From Phycisphaerae bacterium (GTDB taxonomy: Bacteria; Planctomycetota; Phycisphaerae; Phycisphaerales; Phycisphaeraceae), in the NCBI GenBank assembly GCA_030426385.1, contig JAUHYI010000006.1, positions 31,079-95,078 of the forward strand: 64,000 bases of DNA, given 5' to 3'. Made by a program: the position numbers and the translations under genes. The notes under the pieces are model-generated. The model saw only the letters and a program-made list of their open reading frames with translations, was not told the origin of the DNA and did no database searches. This document shows, one piece after another, positions 35,790 through 42,464 of the stretch; position 1 is the stretch's first letter, and each line of letters begins with the position of its first letter.

Positions 35790-35817
35790 GGGGGGGCCCC
35801 CAGTGGGGGCTCCCCCC
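35790..35817. promoter_or_regulatory. very stable GC hairpin in the prophage
   Basis: G7 C5 (35790-35801), loop AGT, then GGGGGC (35805-35810), a bulged T and C6 (35812-35817) form a stem of about 12 bp in the only sizeable intergenic gap of the phage (35758-35924). No T-run follows on either strand, so it is not an ordinary terminator. Filamentous phages need a packaging-signal hairpin and replication-origin hairpins; this is the best candidate seen. Confidence 0.55.
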
Positions 35818-35924
35818 TTCCCAACGTCGAGGTCTTGGCTGGGCAGATAGCACGATTCGTGCGTTTGTCTGCTTGGCTACCGTCCATCAACGAAAGGAAG
35901 TTACCGCTCGGCCTGGGGGAGGGG

Positions 35925-36215
35925 TTAAACACTTGTACTATCAACCCCCATCATTTGATCCTGAAACTCTAAATCTAGCGCTTGGCTCGCTTCGTGTTCC
36001 GACTCATAAAGCCGATCGAGCAACCGCCCTACCGCTTCAATAGCCGACCCAGCCACTGCAACGTGCGACCGACCCGATAGACCGAACCGCACAAACGCAC
36101 GGTATGACGCCACACACGACCCAGAAACAAAAACGGGCTCGACATCACCAGACACTCCCCAATCGTTACACGCGGCAATCCATGCACCGCGACAAGTTGC
36201 GTTATCAATTTTCAT
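35925..36215 (-). CDS. hypothetical prophage protein, 96 residues
   Basis: This protein starts MKIDNATCRGAWIAACNDWG and contains VFVSGSCVASYRAFVRFGLS and AGSAIEAVGRLLDRLYESEH, suggesting a small alpha/beta domain. The end is polar (DLEFQDQMMGVDSTSV). The start overlaps the upstream regulator gene by 11 bp, so they are coupled. Internal ATG 36215 is chosen rather than an upstream one because a GGGGGTTGAAG segment precedes it. No family recognised. Confidence 0.6.
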   Translation of the reverse strand: MKIDNATCRGAWIAACNDWGVSGDVEPVFVSGSCVASYRAFVRFGLSGRSHVAVAGSAIEAVGRLLDRLYESEHEASQALDLEFQDQMMGVDSTSV

Positions 36216-36405
36216 CTTCAACCCCCGCATTCGCTACAAGATGCTGTACAAAAACCGCCACGTTCTCAGCCGACAAACATGCAGCCATACGCAAAAAAGT
36301 ACCACGCGAGCATCGCATAATCGCAGCCGCATCGTCGACGTTTTTTAATTCAGCTTCCGACAGGCGCACAGAGATTGAAGCACGATGTTTGTTTACCTTA
36401 CTCAT
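36205..36405 (-). CDS. ribbon-helix-helix protein, prophage
   Basis: This is a 66-residue protein. KHRASISVRLSEAELKNVDD and AAAIMRCSRGTFLRMAACLS fit a ribbon-helix-helix DNA-binding fold of the mobilisation/CopG type. The C-terminal helix NVAVFVQHLVANAG may dimerise. The ATG overlaps the stop of the upstream small gene (ATGA). It could regulate the operon or act with Rep at the origin, as MobC-like proteins do. Fold assignment is reasonably safe, role unknown. Confidence 0.75.
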   Translation of the reverse strand: MSKVNKHRASISVRLSEAELKNVDDAAAIMRCSRGTFLRMAACLSAENVAVFVQHLVANAGVEDEN

Positions 36406-36563
36406 GCCGCCCCCTTTCGCTCATCAGCCAGGTGCAGACCACGACGCACACACGCCGCCCGATCGCGTTCACGTTGACGACGGACCAACCAGCCGAGCCG
36501 GAAGCCGCCGCCAAAGGATGTTGCGATGAGTGTGGCCATGAAGAAACCCATTAAGAATTGCAT
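36402..36563 (-). CDS. 53-residue membrane protein, prophage
   Basis: This short gene starts MQFLMGFFMATLIATSFGGG, has one membrane helix, and continues with a very basic part (WLVRRQRERDRAACVRR). GAGGG lies about eight bases before the ATG and the stop overlaps the next start (ATGA). The basic tail would face the cytoplasm and could contact DNA. It is the second gene of the minus-strand operon. No family recognised. Confidence 0.6.
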   Translation of the reverse strand: MQFLMGFFMATLIATSFGGGFRLGWLVRRQRERDRAACVRRGLHLADERKGAA

Positions 36564-36636
36564 TGATTAACCCTCGCCCAGAGTGTTAGAAAAAAGAAAA
36601 ATGCCCGCCCAGCGAGTCCAGTGGGCGGGCACAACC

Positions 36637-36975
36637 TCACGCCGCCGCTGCGTTAGCCTTGGCCTGTTCCTTCAAGCGCTGCATTGCTTCAATCGCTACG
36701 GCATTGCGGACCTCATAAGGGACAGTGATACCCTGCGCTTGGATATAAGGCCCCTTGTCGCCTTCGTACAAACGACAACGGGAAAGCGTCACAACGCCAG
36801 AGCCGGTAACGGTACCCATCTCATACGTCTTGTAATCGCCGTTCTTGTCCTTGTAATCATTGACCAGCTTTAACTGATCCATCTCGGTATAACGAAATGA
36901 GAAGCCTACGAAACCGAGATGCTTACCGGTATCGTCAGACTTTTTGCCGAACACACTTTGAATCTGAAAATCCAT
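36637..36975 (-). CDS. first gene of the phage operon, possible ssDNA-binding protein
   Basis: This is a 112-residue protein starting MDFQIQSVFGKKSDDTGKHL; GGAG eight bases upstream decides this start over a longer frame. It contains beta-rich segments (GFVGFSFRYTEMDQLKLVND; GTVTGSGVVTLSRCRLYEGD) and ends in an Ala/Lys helix. Size, beta content and position beside the replication genes suit a gene-V-like single-strand DNA-binding protein, but the sequence match is not visible to me. It is the most highly placed gene after the presumed operon promoter. Confidence 0.65.
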   Translation of the reverse strand: MDFQIQSVFGKKSDDTGKHLGFVGFSFRYTEMDQLKLVNDYKDKNGDYKTYEMGTVTGSGVVTLSRCRLYEGDKGPYIQAQGITVPYEVRNAVAIEAMQRLKEQAKANAAAA

Positions 36976-37169
36976 CGCTTGCGCTCCATTCACCCGCGAC
37001 ATTGCGGAAACAGGCCCCGGGCCGGTAGACCCGAGGGCATGTAAGCCGCCAGTGACGCTGGATAAACGCGCAGCAAAATCACGCCAAAAAACCCGATAAA
37101 GGTTGGCGTGTGACCGAAATGGTGGTATGCTGGAGTCGTCATCAGTGTCTCTATCACTGGTGGCCATTC

Positions 37170-37201
37170 GCCCAGGTCTTGCAGGACCGTGGGCGTTTTT
37201 T
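37170..37201 (+). terminator. terminator-like hairpin near the prophage right end
   Basis: GCCCA GGTC (37170-37178), a short loop and GACC G TGGGC (to 37194) form a stem with one bulge, followed by T6. It reads as a plus-strand terminator, insulating the minus-strand operon from host or flanking transcription. An almost identical copy lies at 37855-37886 in the truncated second unit. Confidence 0.65.
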
Positions 37202-37309
37202 AATTAAACCCGGCTTTCAAACCGGTGTTAAAATCAAAATAGCAAGCAACAGAGTTATGTCAATACTTATACATAGTCAACTTTAGTGTGATACGTAAGT
37301 GCTTGTTTT

Positions 37310-37337
37310 GACAATAGTTATGACTGTTATGTATAAC
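37310..37337 (+). other. right dif-like Xer attachment site
   Basis: XerC arm GACAATAGTTA, centre TGACTG and XerD arm TTATGTATAAC. The centre and XerD arm equal those of the left site at 27654; the XerC arm differs. It separates the full prophage from the truncated second copy, as expected for tandem insertion at the same site. Confidence 0.72.
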
Positions 37338-37362
37338 TGGGGTTCTGGGGCGGTTTTTGTAA

Positions 37363-37597
37363 CTATTTTCCAATCAGAGATTTAAGTGCTTCGCCGAAAT
37401 CTGGCCACCGCTCGAAAACTTCACACCTTTTCTTGCTCATTCGGTCCAAAAACAACCGCACGCCCTAGCAACGCATTCGCATTCACGCGGCCGGATCCCG
37501 TACCGGTCTGCGACGGCCCGCGTTTGCCAATGCGATCGATTAGACGTCGATCAATCGTAATGCTAATTCGCTCACGATTACCTTGTGGTCTGCCCAT
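37363..37597 (-). pseudogene. frameshifted ribbon-helix-helix gene copy
   Basis: This copy of the regulator at 27708 keeps GRPQGNRERISITIDRRLID and AVVFGPNEQEK. One extra base then shifts the frame and gives an early stop near 37424. Removing the base restores CEVFERWPDFGEALKSLIGK up to a TAG at 37363, matching the intact paralogue. There is also one extra residue in the middle (RVNANALL against RVNELLW). It is a decayed relic of the second phage unit. Confidence 0.8.
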
Positions 37598-37653
37598 GAT
37601 GTAGTTCCCGAAAGCCATATCGAAATGTCAAAACCGATGGAATTCTATCTGGC

Positions 37654-37890
37654 ATGAAACCGGGAAATCAAGACCAAATCGCCACTCACGAACCACCAAA
37701 ATCAGCCGGTGAAGTTATCGGCTTTTCGATCGCTGCCATCTGGATCGCCGTACCAGCCTTAGTCATATGCTGGATTCCAGCCGCTGGACTTATCGCCATA
37801 CCGCTTGCCATTGTGAGTCTGCTGTTCGCCGTCTATCTCACTTGGTGGTCAATCGCCCAGGTCTTGCAGGACCGTGGGCGTTTTTTATGA
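37654..37890 (+). pseudogene. truncated copy of the prophage membrane protein gene
   Basis: The first 61 codons parallel the gene at 28003 (KSAGEVIGFSIAAIWIAVPA and so on, nearly identical in DNA). After LLFAV the reading enters unrelated sequence (YLTWWSIAQVLQDRGRFL) derived from the terminator region and stops at 37890. The coiled-coil tail is lost. If expressed it would be a 78-residue membrane peptide; I treat it as a deletion product. Confidence 0.75.
37855..37886 (+). terminator. terminator-like hairpin, second copy
   Basis: The same bulged stem and T6 as at 37170-37201, retained at the edge of the deleted second phage unit. It may now end transcripts entering from the left toward gluQ. 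Confidence 0.6.
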
Positions 37891-37974
37891 AAACCGGTTT
37901 CAAACACCGGTGATCATGATCCTTGCACGATACGAATTTTTTTTGCTGCCAATGATACAGGCGATAAAATTTTA

Positions 37975-38016
37975 TATGACTATGACTATGACTATGACTA
38001 TGACTATGACTATGAC
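37975..38016 (+). repeat. hexanucleotide microsatellite (TATGAC)7
   Basis: Seven perfect tandem copies of TATGAC lie between the phage remnant and the gluQ gene. They start 121 bp before the gluQ start codon, so length changes could affect its promoter spacing. The 195-bp gap 37901-38095 holds no gene. Confidence 0.9.
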
Positions 38017-38095
38017 ATAGACTCTTGAATTAAAAAGGGTCGTGCCTGTTGTGTGTAATCAGAGTTTGGGGCGGGTTGGGACTGGCTGGTGATGG

Positions 38096-39079
38096 ATGAA
38101 TAAACCGGTAACACGATTGGCTCCGTCGCCTACTGGTGCGTTGCATCTGGGGAATGCTCGGACGTTTCTGATTAACTGGGCGATGGCGCGGCAGGCGGGC
38201 TGGCGGGTTGTGTTGCGTATCGAAGACCTTGACGTCGAACGGGTTCGCGATGAGGGATATCGTGATGCGTGCGAGTCGCTCACCTGGTTGGGGATGGATT
38301 GGGATGATGGGCCCATTTATCAACGGCACGATTTGATGCCTTACCAACATGCGGTTGATCGGTTGTATGGCCTGGGTTTGATTTATCCGTGTCGGGCGAG
38401 TCGTCGTGATATTCAACATGCGATGTCAGCGCCACACGATTCGGATGAGCCCGCACGCGATGGACGTGATGTGCGATACCCGGGTTTGAATCGACCAGCG
38501 AATGGCACGCGGACGAGTGAAGCTGCGCCGATTCTGGGTCAGCCCAGTGATGCTGCGTGGCGGTTGCGCGTGCCGGATGGCTTGATCGAATATCGCGATC
38601 GATTTCATGGCCCGCAATCATTTGATGTGCAGGGACAGGTTGGGGATTTTGTCGTCGTGGCGAAGAACGGGATGCCCGGCTATCAACTGGCGGTGGTGGT
38701 GGATGATGCTCGGCAGTGTGTGACGCATGTGCTGCGCGGCGATGATTTGCTATCCAGTGGTGCGCGACAATTGTGGTTGTATCGTTTGTTGGAACTTGAG
38801 CCGATACCTGTATACACGCACGTGCCTTTGGTGTGCGATGGTCATGGCCGTCGCTTGGCTAAGCGTGATGATGATATTCGGCTGGCGTGGTATCGTGAAC
38901 AGGGAATCGCGCCACAGCGCATCATTGGCTTGATAGCCAAATGGTGTGGGATTATTGCGCAAGATCAGCCGATACGGCCGATGGAGGCTGGGGAGTTTTG
39001 CGAACGATTTGATCTGGCGACAATGCCACGGACGACAGTGAATTTTACGGAAGACGAGCACGCATGGTTGATGGCATGA
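38096..39079 (+). CDS. gluQ: glutamyl-Q tRNA(Asp) synthetase
   Basis: This 327-residue truncated class I synthetase paralogue attaches glutamate to queuosine in tRNA(Asp). The HIGH-like site reads RLAPSPTGALHLGNARTFLI and the KMSKS-like site GRRLAKRDDD. The anticodon-binding domain of true GluRS is absent, consistent with the total length. VLRIEDLDVERVRDEG and PGYQLAVVVDD are family segments. A polar insertion near residues 110-145 (APHDSDEPARDGRDVRYPG) lengthens the protein. It is the first host gene after the phage. The start is ATG 38096; the upstream ribosome site is GATGGAT-like. Confidence 0.9.
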   Translation: MNKPVTRLAPSPTGALHLGNARTFLINWAMARQAGWRVVLRIEDLDVERVRDEGYRDACESLTWLGMDWDDGPIYQRHDLMPYQHAVDRLYGLGLIYPCRASRRDIQHAMSAPHDSDEPARDGRDVRYPGLNRPANGTRTSEAAPILGQPSDAAWRLRVPDGLIEYRDRFHGPQSFDVQGQVGDFVVVAKNGMPGYQLAVVVDDARQCVTHVLRGDDLLSSGARQLWLYRLLELEPIPVYTHVPLVCDGHGRRLAKRDDDIRLAWYREQGIAPQRIIGLIAKWCGIIAQDQPIRPMEAGEFCERFDLATMPRTTVNFTEDEHAWLMA

Positions 39080-39609
39080 ATGACACCCATCGGAATAGGA
39101 ATCGCCCCACTCGCTGTTTAGCGATGGCAATCCGGCTGGCGATGTTGGCGATCATGCTTTTGCCATTGAGTGCCTGCCAGGCGGAAAGCGCCCGGGAATA
39201 CGTCAGTGGCGATGCGCTAAACGTTGTCCTGAATGACCAGGCGTTTACGCTGGAACTGGCCATGGATAGTGCATCACGCACGCAAGGCTTATCGGACCGG
39301 GAGTCGGTAGCGCCTGATGGTGGGATGCTGTTCGTGTTTCGCGATGCGCAGCGGCGATCGTTTGTGATGCGCCGATGTCTGGTACCGATCGATATTGCGT
39401 TTCTGGATCCGGCGGGCCGAGTGATTGCCATGCATGCGATGCAGGTTGAGCCGTATGACACGCCGGAATCTGAGCTGAAACGATATGACAGTCGCTGGCC
39501 GGCCCAGTTTGCGATCGAATGGGCAGGCGGCACGCTGGATCGTCTGGGGGTGCAGATTGGAGATCGTATCAATCTGCCGTTGGAAAGCCTCAAGCGCGAG
39601 GCCCGATAG
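39064..39609 (+). CDS. DUF192 lipoprotein
   Basis: This is a 181-residue exported protein with a signal segment (AIRLAMLAIMLLPLSAC) ending in a lipobox with Cys near residue 38. The DUF192 domain follows: TLELAMDSASRTQGLSDRES, DGGMLFVF, MRRCLVPIDIAFLDPAGRVI and the end QIGDRINLPLE. DUF192 proteins are small beta-rich envelope proteins of unknown activity. It overlaps the gluQ end by 16 bp (or four bases if the second ATG at 39076 is used). Family secure, function unknown. Confidence 0.85.
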   Translation: MVDGMNDTHRNRNRPTRCLAMAIRLAMLAIMLLPLSACQAESAREYVSGDALNVVLNDQAFTLELAMDSASRTQGLSDRESVAPDGGMLFVFRDAQRRSFVMRRCLVPIDIAFLDPAGRVIAMHAMQVEPYDTPESELKRYDSRWPAQFAIEWAGGTLDRLGVQIGDRINLPLESLKREAR

Positions 39610-39653
39610 GTCGATGACCGTTGTAGGTTTAACGGTCTATCGAATTCCATTCC

Positions 39654-41045
39654 ATGCGCTCTAATCAACTGCTGCTCATCGTGCCAGTGCATCAGCCCAA
39701 AGCGGGCAGCCTGGTTGAGGCTGCGCTGTTCGCGGCGACCAAACAATTTGAATCTGAATTAGCCATCGCGTCGATCGAAGATGTTTTGACTGAAGAGTCA
39801 CGGCTGGATGCGGCACGGATGGTATGGATTGTGTTGGATTATGAAGCCGATCCATCGGGTGATTCATGTGATACCCAGAGTGATATCCCGAGTGATGCCA
39901 AGCGTGCGATCGCGGGATCAGGCTATCTGTCGGACCTGGCCTATCTGTGTGAAGAACGACACCTGCCCGCCCTACTGAGTCGGCCTGATGAAACAGGCAA
40001 GCTGGGACATTCATTTTCATCGGCACTGACGATCGCCCCGCCGGAGTCTGATCCGCAAGCGGTGGCGGCAGTGGCGACAGCGATGTGGCAACAGAGCGCG
40101 ACGATTCGCACGATCAAAGGGGAAATGGAAGTTCATCAACGGCATCAGCAGGGTTTGTGTTTGCAGATCGATCATCTCGACAAAGAAATGCGTTTGGCTG
40201 CGAAATTGCAGAGCGAAATGGTCCCTCAGAATTTGCCGGACTTGCCGGGATTTGATCTTGAAGCGTTCTACCGCCCTGCCAGTTATGTGTCCGGCGATAT
40301 TTATGATGTGCTGCGTTTGGATGACGATCATCTGGGGATTTTCATTGCTGATGCCACCGGACATGGCGTGGCCGCAGCGATGATGACGGTCTATATCAAG
40401 CGATCATTACAGACGCGGAAAATCGATCCGACATTAGAGCGCGGGTTTCGTTTGTTGGATCCATCGGAAACGTTGGTGCAGTTGAATCACGACATGGTGC
40501 GTTTGCAAACGAGCAACGTGCGCTTCTGTACCGCAGCGTATGGGATCTTGAATACAAAGACGCGTCAATTGCAAATTGCGCGAGCGGGTCATCCGTTCCC
40601 ATTTATCCTGCGCAACACCGGCGTGAAAGAAACGATTGAATGCGAAGGCCCCCTACTCGGCGTGTTTCCGGAGGCTGAGTTTGATATTGGCAGCTATCAA
40701 TTGGAACCGGGTGATCGGCTGTTGATTTATAGCGATGGTTTTGAAGTGGCGTTCGATGATGAAGCGGATGACGATGGCCACAAACGCATGGCCAACGAAC
40801 GGTACACCGAAGAGTTTCGCGATCTGGCCCATGGCACGCTGGCCGACGCGGTGGGACGTTTGACCAGCAAGCTCAATACGCAATCCGGATCATTGCACCA
40901 ACGCGATGACCTGACCGTGTTATTGGTGGGTGTGCGTCGGGATATCGATGAAGTGCAACGTCAGGCACAAAGCGATCAGAACGCCACACCTGCCCCACTC
41001 TCGCGTCAGAAACCGCGGCGTGAAGGCAGCGTGCCAGCGGTTTGA
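39654..41045 (+). CDS. RsbU-like PP2C serine phosphatase
   Basis: This 463-residue cytoplasmic protein has a SpoIIE-type phosphatase domain. The N-terminal 165 residues resemble a receiver-like or unknown sensory domain (NQLLLIVPVHQPKAGSLVEA). A coiled-coil linker (EVHQRHQQGLCLQIDHLDKE) leads to AAKLQSEMVPQNLP, the usual entry of RsbU-type domains. The metal-binding motifs are SGDIYDVLRLDDDHLGIFIA and DATGHGVAAAMM, then ARAGHPFPFI and YSDGFEVA, ending RDDLTVLLVGV. Such enzymes dephosphorylate STAS anti-sigma antagonists; candidates for partners lie at 47307 and 47829. A polar tail of 35 residues follows the domain. Confidence 0.88.
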   Translation: MRSNQLLLIVPVHQPKAGSLVEAALFAATKQFESELAIASIEDVLTEESRLDAARMVWIVLDYEADPSGDSCDTQSDIPSDAKRAIAGSGYLSDLAYLCEERHLPALLSRPDETGKLGHSFSSALTIAPPESDPQAVAAVATAMWQQSATIRTIKGEMEVHQRHQQGLCLQIDHLDKEMRLAAKLQSEMVPQNLPDLPGFDLEAFYRPASYVSGDIYDVLRLDDDHLGIFIADATGHGVAAAMMTVYIKRSLQTRKIDPTLERGFRLLDPSETLVQLNHDMVRLQTSNVRFCTAAYGILNTKTRQLQIARAGHPFPFILRNTGVKETIECEGPLLGVFPEAEFDIGSYQLEPGDRLLIYSDGFEVAFDDEADDDGHKRMANERYTEEFRDLAHGTLADAVGRLTSKLNTQSGSLHQRDDLTVLLVGVRRDIDEVQRQAQSDQNATPAPLSRQKPRREGSVPAV

Positions 41046-41065
41046 AAATTGGAATACGGATTCGG

Positions 41066-41130
41066 TTAAAAACTCGCGCGGTCTAACATTTCCCATCGCA
41101 CCAACCCCTGGTATTCACTGGTGGCTAATA
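41066..41130 (-). repeat. dispersed intergenic repeat, copy 2
   Basis: On the minus strand this copy starts TATTAGCCACCAGTGAATACC and ends GACCGCGCGAGTTTTTAACC. It closely follows copy 1 at 9673 and lies in the 255-bp gap between the phosphatase and glf genes, which holds no other feature I can support. Confidence 0.7.
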
Positions 41131-41300
41131 CGTATCGAGGCACGCTAAACCTATACGGCCCATGGTCCGATAGGTTGGGGGTGTATTGATCAATTCAGGG
41201 TGTTATTTGCATGAATTAGTGGGATAAATGGCATATCGCGTGCATAGGTCTAAACCGACTGTAGCGATTATGCCGACGAGAGGCACGGAAGCGTTGCCTC

Positions 41301-42464
41301 ATGCGTGAATACGACTATCTTATCGTTGGTGCAGGTTTTGCCGGCTCAGTCTTGGCCGAACGTTTGGCGTCCCAGTTGGGCCGAACCTGTCTGGTTGTTG
41401 ATAAACGAAAACATGTCGCGGGCAATGCTCATGACAATACCAACCGCGACGGCGTGCTGACGCACACGTACGGGCCGCATTATTTCCGTACCAATTCCGA
41501 TCGCATTGTCGACTATCTGTCGCAGTTCACCGATTGGCACGAGGTGGAATATAAAATCCTGTCGTACACCCATGGCAAGTACTGGCAGTTTCCGATTAAC
41601 CTGAATACGTTCGAGCAGTTTCTGGGTCGTCCATCGACCAGCGAAGAAATGCAAGCGACATTGGACCAGTGGCGCGTGCCCATCGAACATCCGAAAAATT
41701 CTGAAGAAGTGATCATTTCACAGGTCGGCGTCGAACTGTATGAAATGTTTTTCAAAAATTACACGACCAAGCAATGGAAACGCGATCCGAAAGAGTTGGA
41801 CGCCAGCGTGTGCGGACGCATTCCAGTTCGCACTAATCGCGATGACCGATACCTGTCCGATCGATTTCAAGCATTGCCGAAAGATGGTTATACGACCATG
41901 TTCGGACGGATGCTGGATCATGAATTGATTGATGTCGAGTTGGATACGGATTACCGTCGCATCAAGGATGTCGTGCGCTACCAGCACATGATTTACACGG
42001 GGCCGATCGATGAATATTTTGGTCGCTGCTATGGCCAACTGCCCTACCGCTCGTTGCGATTTGAACCGGAAACCATTCAGACAGAATATTTCCAGCCGGC
42101 GATGCAGGTGAACTATCCGAATTCCGAGGCGTTTACGCGTATCGTGGAATTGAAACATGCGACGGGTCAGAAATTGCCTGTCACCACGATTGTGCGGGAA
42201 TATCCCGAGGATTATGGATTCAACAGTGAGCCGTACTATCCCATTCCTGCGCCGGACGCGATGGCGAAATATGAAAAATATCGCCTGCGTGCCGAGATGG
42301 AAACCCAGGTCAGTTTTGTCGGCCGTCTCGCCACGTATCGGTATTACAACATGGATCAAGTCGTGGGCATGGCCTTGGCTGAGTTTGAAAAATTATCCAA
42401 ACGTCCGTGGGTCGATCGTCAGATACGCATTGCCAACCCTCAACGTCGGACGCACGTCGCATGA
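41301..42464 (+). CDS. glf: UDP-galactopyranose mutase
   Basis: This 387-residue FAD enzyme interconverts UDP-galactopyranose and UDP-galactofuranose for cell-surface glycans. The N-terminal dinucleotide fold is YDYLIVGAGFAGSVLAERLA; HVAGNAHDNTNRDG and THTYGPHYFRTNS are strongly conserved in Glf, as are FPINLNTFEQF and FFKNYTTKQW. The end VVGMALAEFEKL is typical. Length equals that of the family. Its stop overlaps the start of a glycosyltransferase (ATGA), so the two form one unit with the following membrane protein, probably for galactofuranose-containing polysaccharide. Confidence 0.95.
   Translation: MREYDYLIVGAGFAGSVLAERLASQLGRTCLVVDKRKHVAGNAHDNTNRDGVLTHTYGPHYFRTNSDRIVDYLSQFTDWHEVEYKILSYTHGKYWQFPINLNTFEQFLGRPSTSEEMQATLDQWRVPIEHPKNSEEVIISQVGVELYEMFFKNYTTKQWKRDPKELDASVCGRIPVRTNRDDRYLSDRFQALPKDGYTTMFGRMLDHELIDVELDTDYRRIKDVVRYQHMIYTGPIDEYFGRCYGQLPYRSLRFEPETIQTEYFQPAMQVNYPNSEAFTRIVELKHATGQKLPVTTIVREYPEDYGFNSEPYYPIPAPDAMAKYEKYRLRAEMETQVSFVGRLATYRYYNMDQVVGMALAEFEKLSKRPWVDRQIRIANPQRRTHVA

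Larger units (their letters stand above)
27654..37337 (-). mobile_element. inovirus-like (filamentous phage) prophage
   Basis: This unit of about 9.66 kb lies between two dif-like sites. Almost all genes point to the minus strand and follow a filamentous-phage logic. In transcription order: a 112-residue protein in ssDNA-binding-protein position, small regulators and tiny membrane proteins, an HUH replication initiator, a PEP-CTERM protein, a pVIII-like coat precursor, putative minor coat and adsorption proteins, a pVI-like protein, Zot (pI) ATPase and a pIV-like secretin. No integrase or transposase is present, so the host XerC/XerD recombinases are the likely integration route. The module is complete enough to be an intact or recently active virus. 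A truncated relative follows directly to the right. Confidence 0.9.
37338..37900 (-). mobile_element. truncated second copy of the phage
   Basis: Just as at the left end, the Xer site is followed by a ribbon-helix-helix gene and the start of the membrane protein gene. The near-identical DNA breaks off at about 37842 and jumps to sequence matching 37151-37201 (terminator hairpin). Thus almost the whole interior of a second unit has been deleted. No clear third Xer site follows; the region 37960-37985 is AT-rich but degenerate. Confidence 0.75.

Noticed and set aside
35327..36043. Plus-strand open frame of 238 codons across the middle of the prophage
   Set aside because: It runs opposite to several small genes that have ribosome sites and overlapping starts and stops; its product is low-complexity basic sequence without any recognisable domain.
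27654..37900. Integrative conjugative or plasmid-type element instead of a phage
   Set aside because: No relaxase beyond the HUH Rep, no type IV secretion genes and no integrase; Zot, secretin and coat protein point to a filamentous phage.
37960..37985. Third dif-like site after the truncated phage copy
   Set aside because: The AT-rich stretch gcgataaaattttatatgac has only partial arm similarity and wrong centre length; too weak to call.
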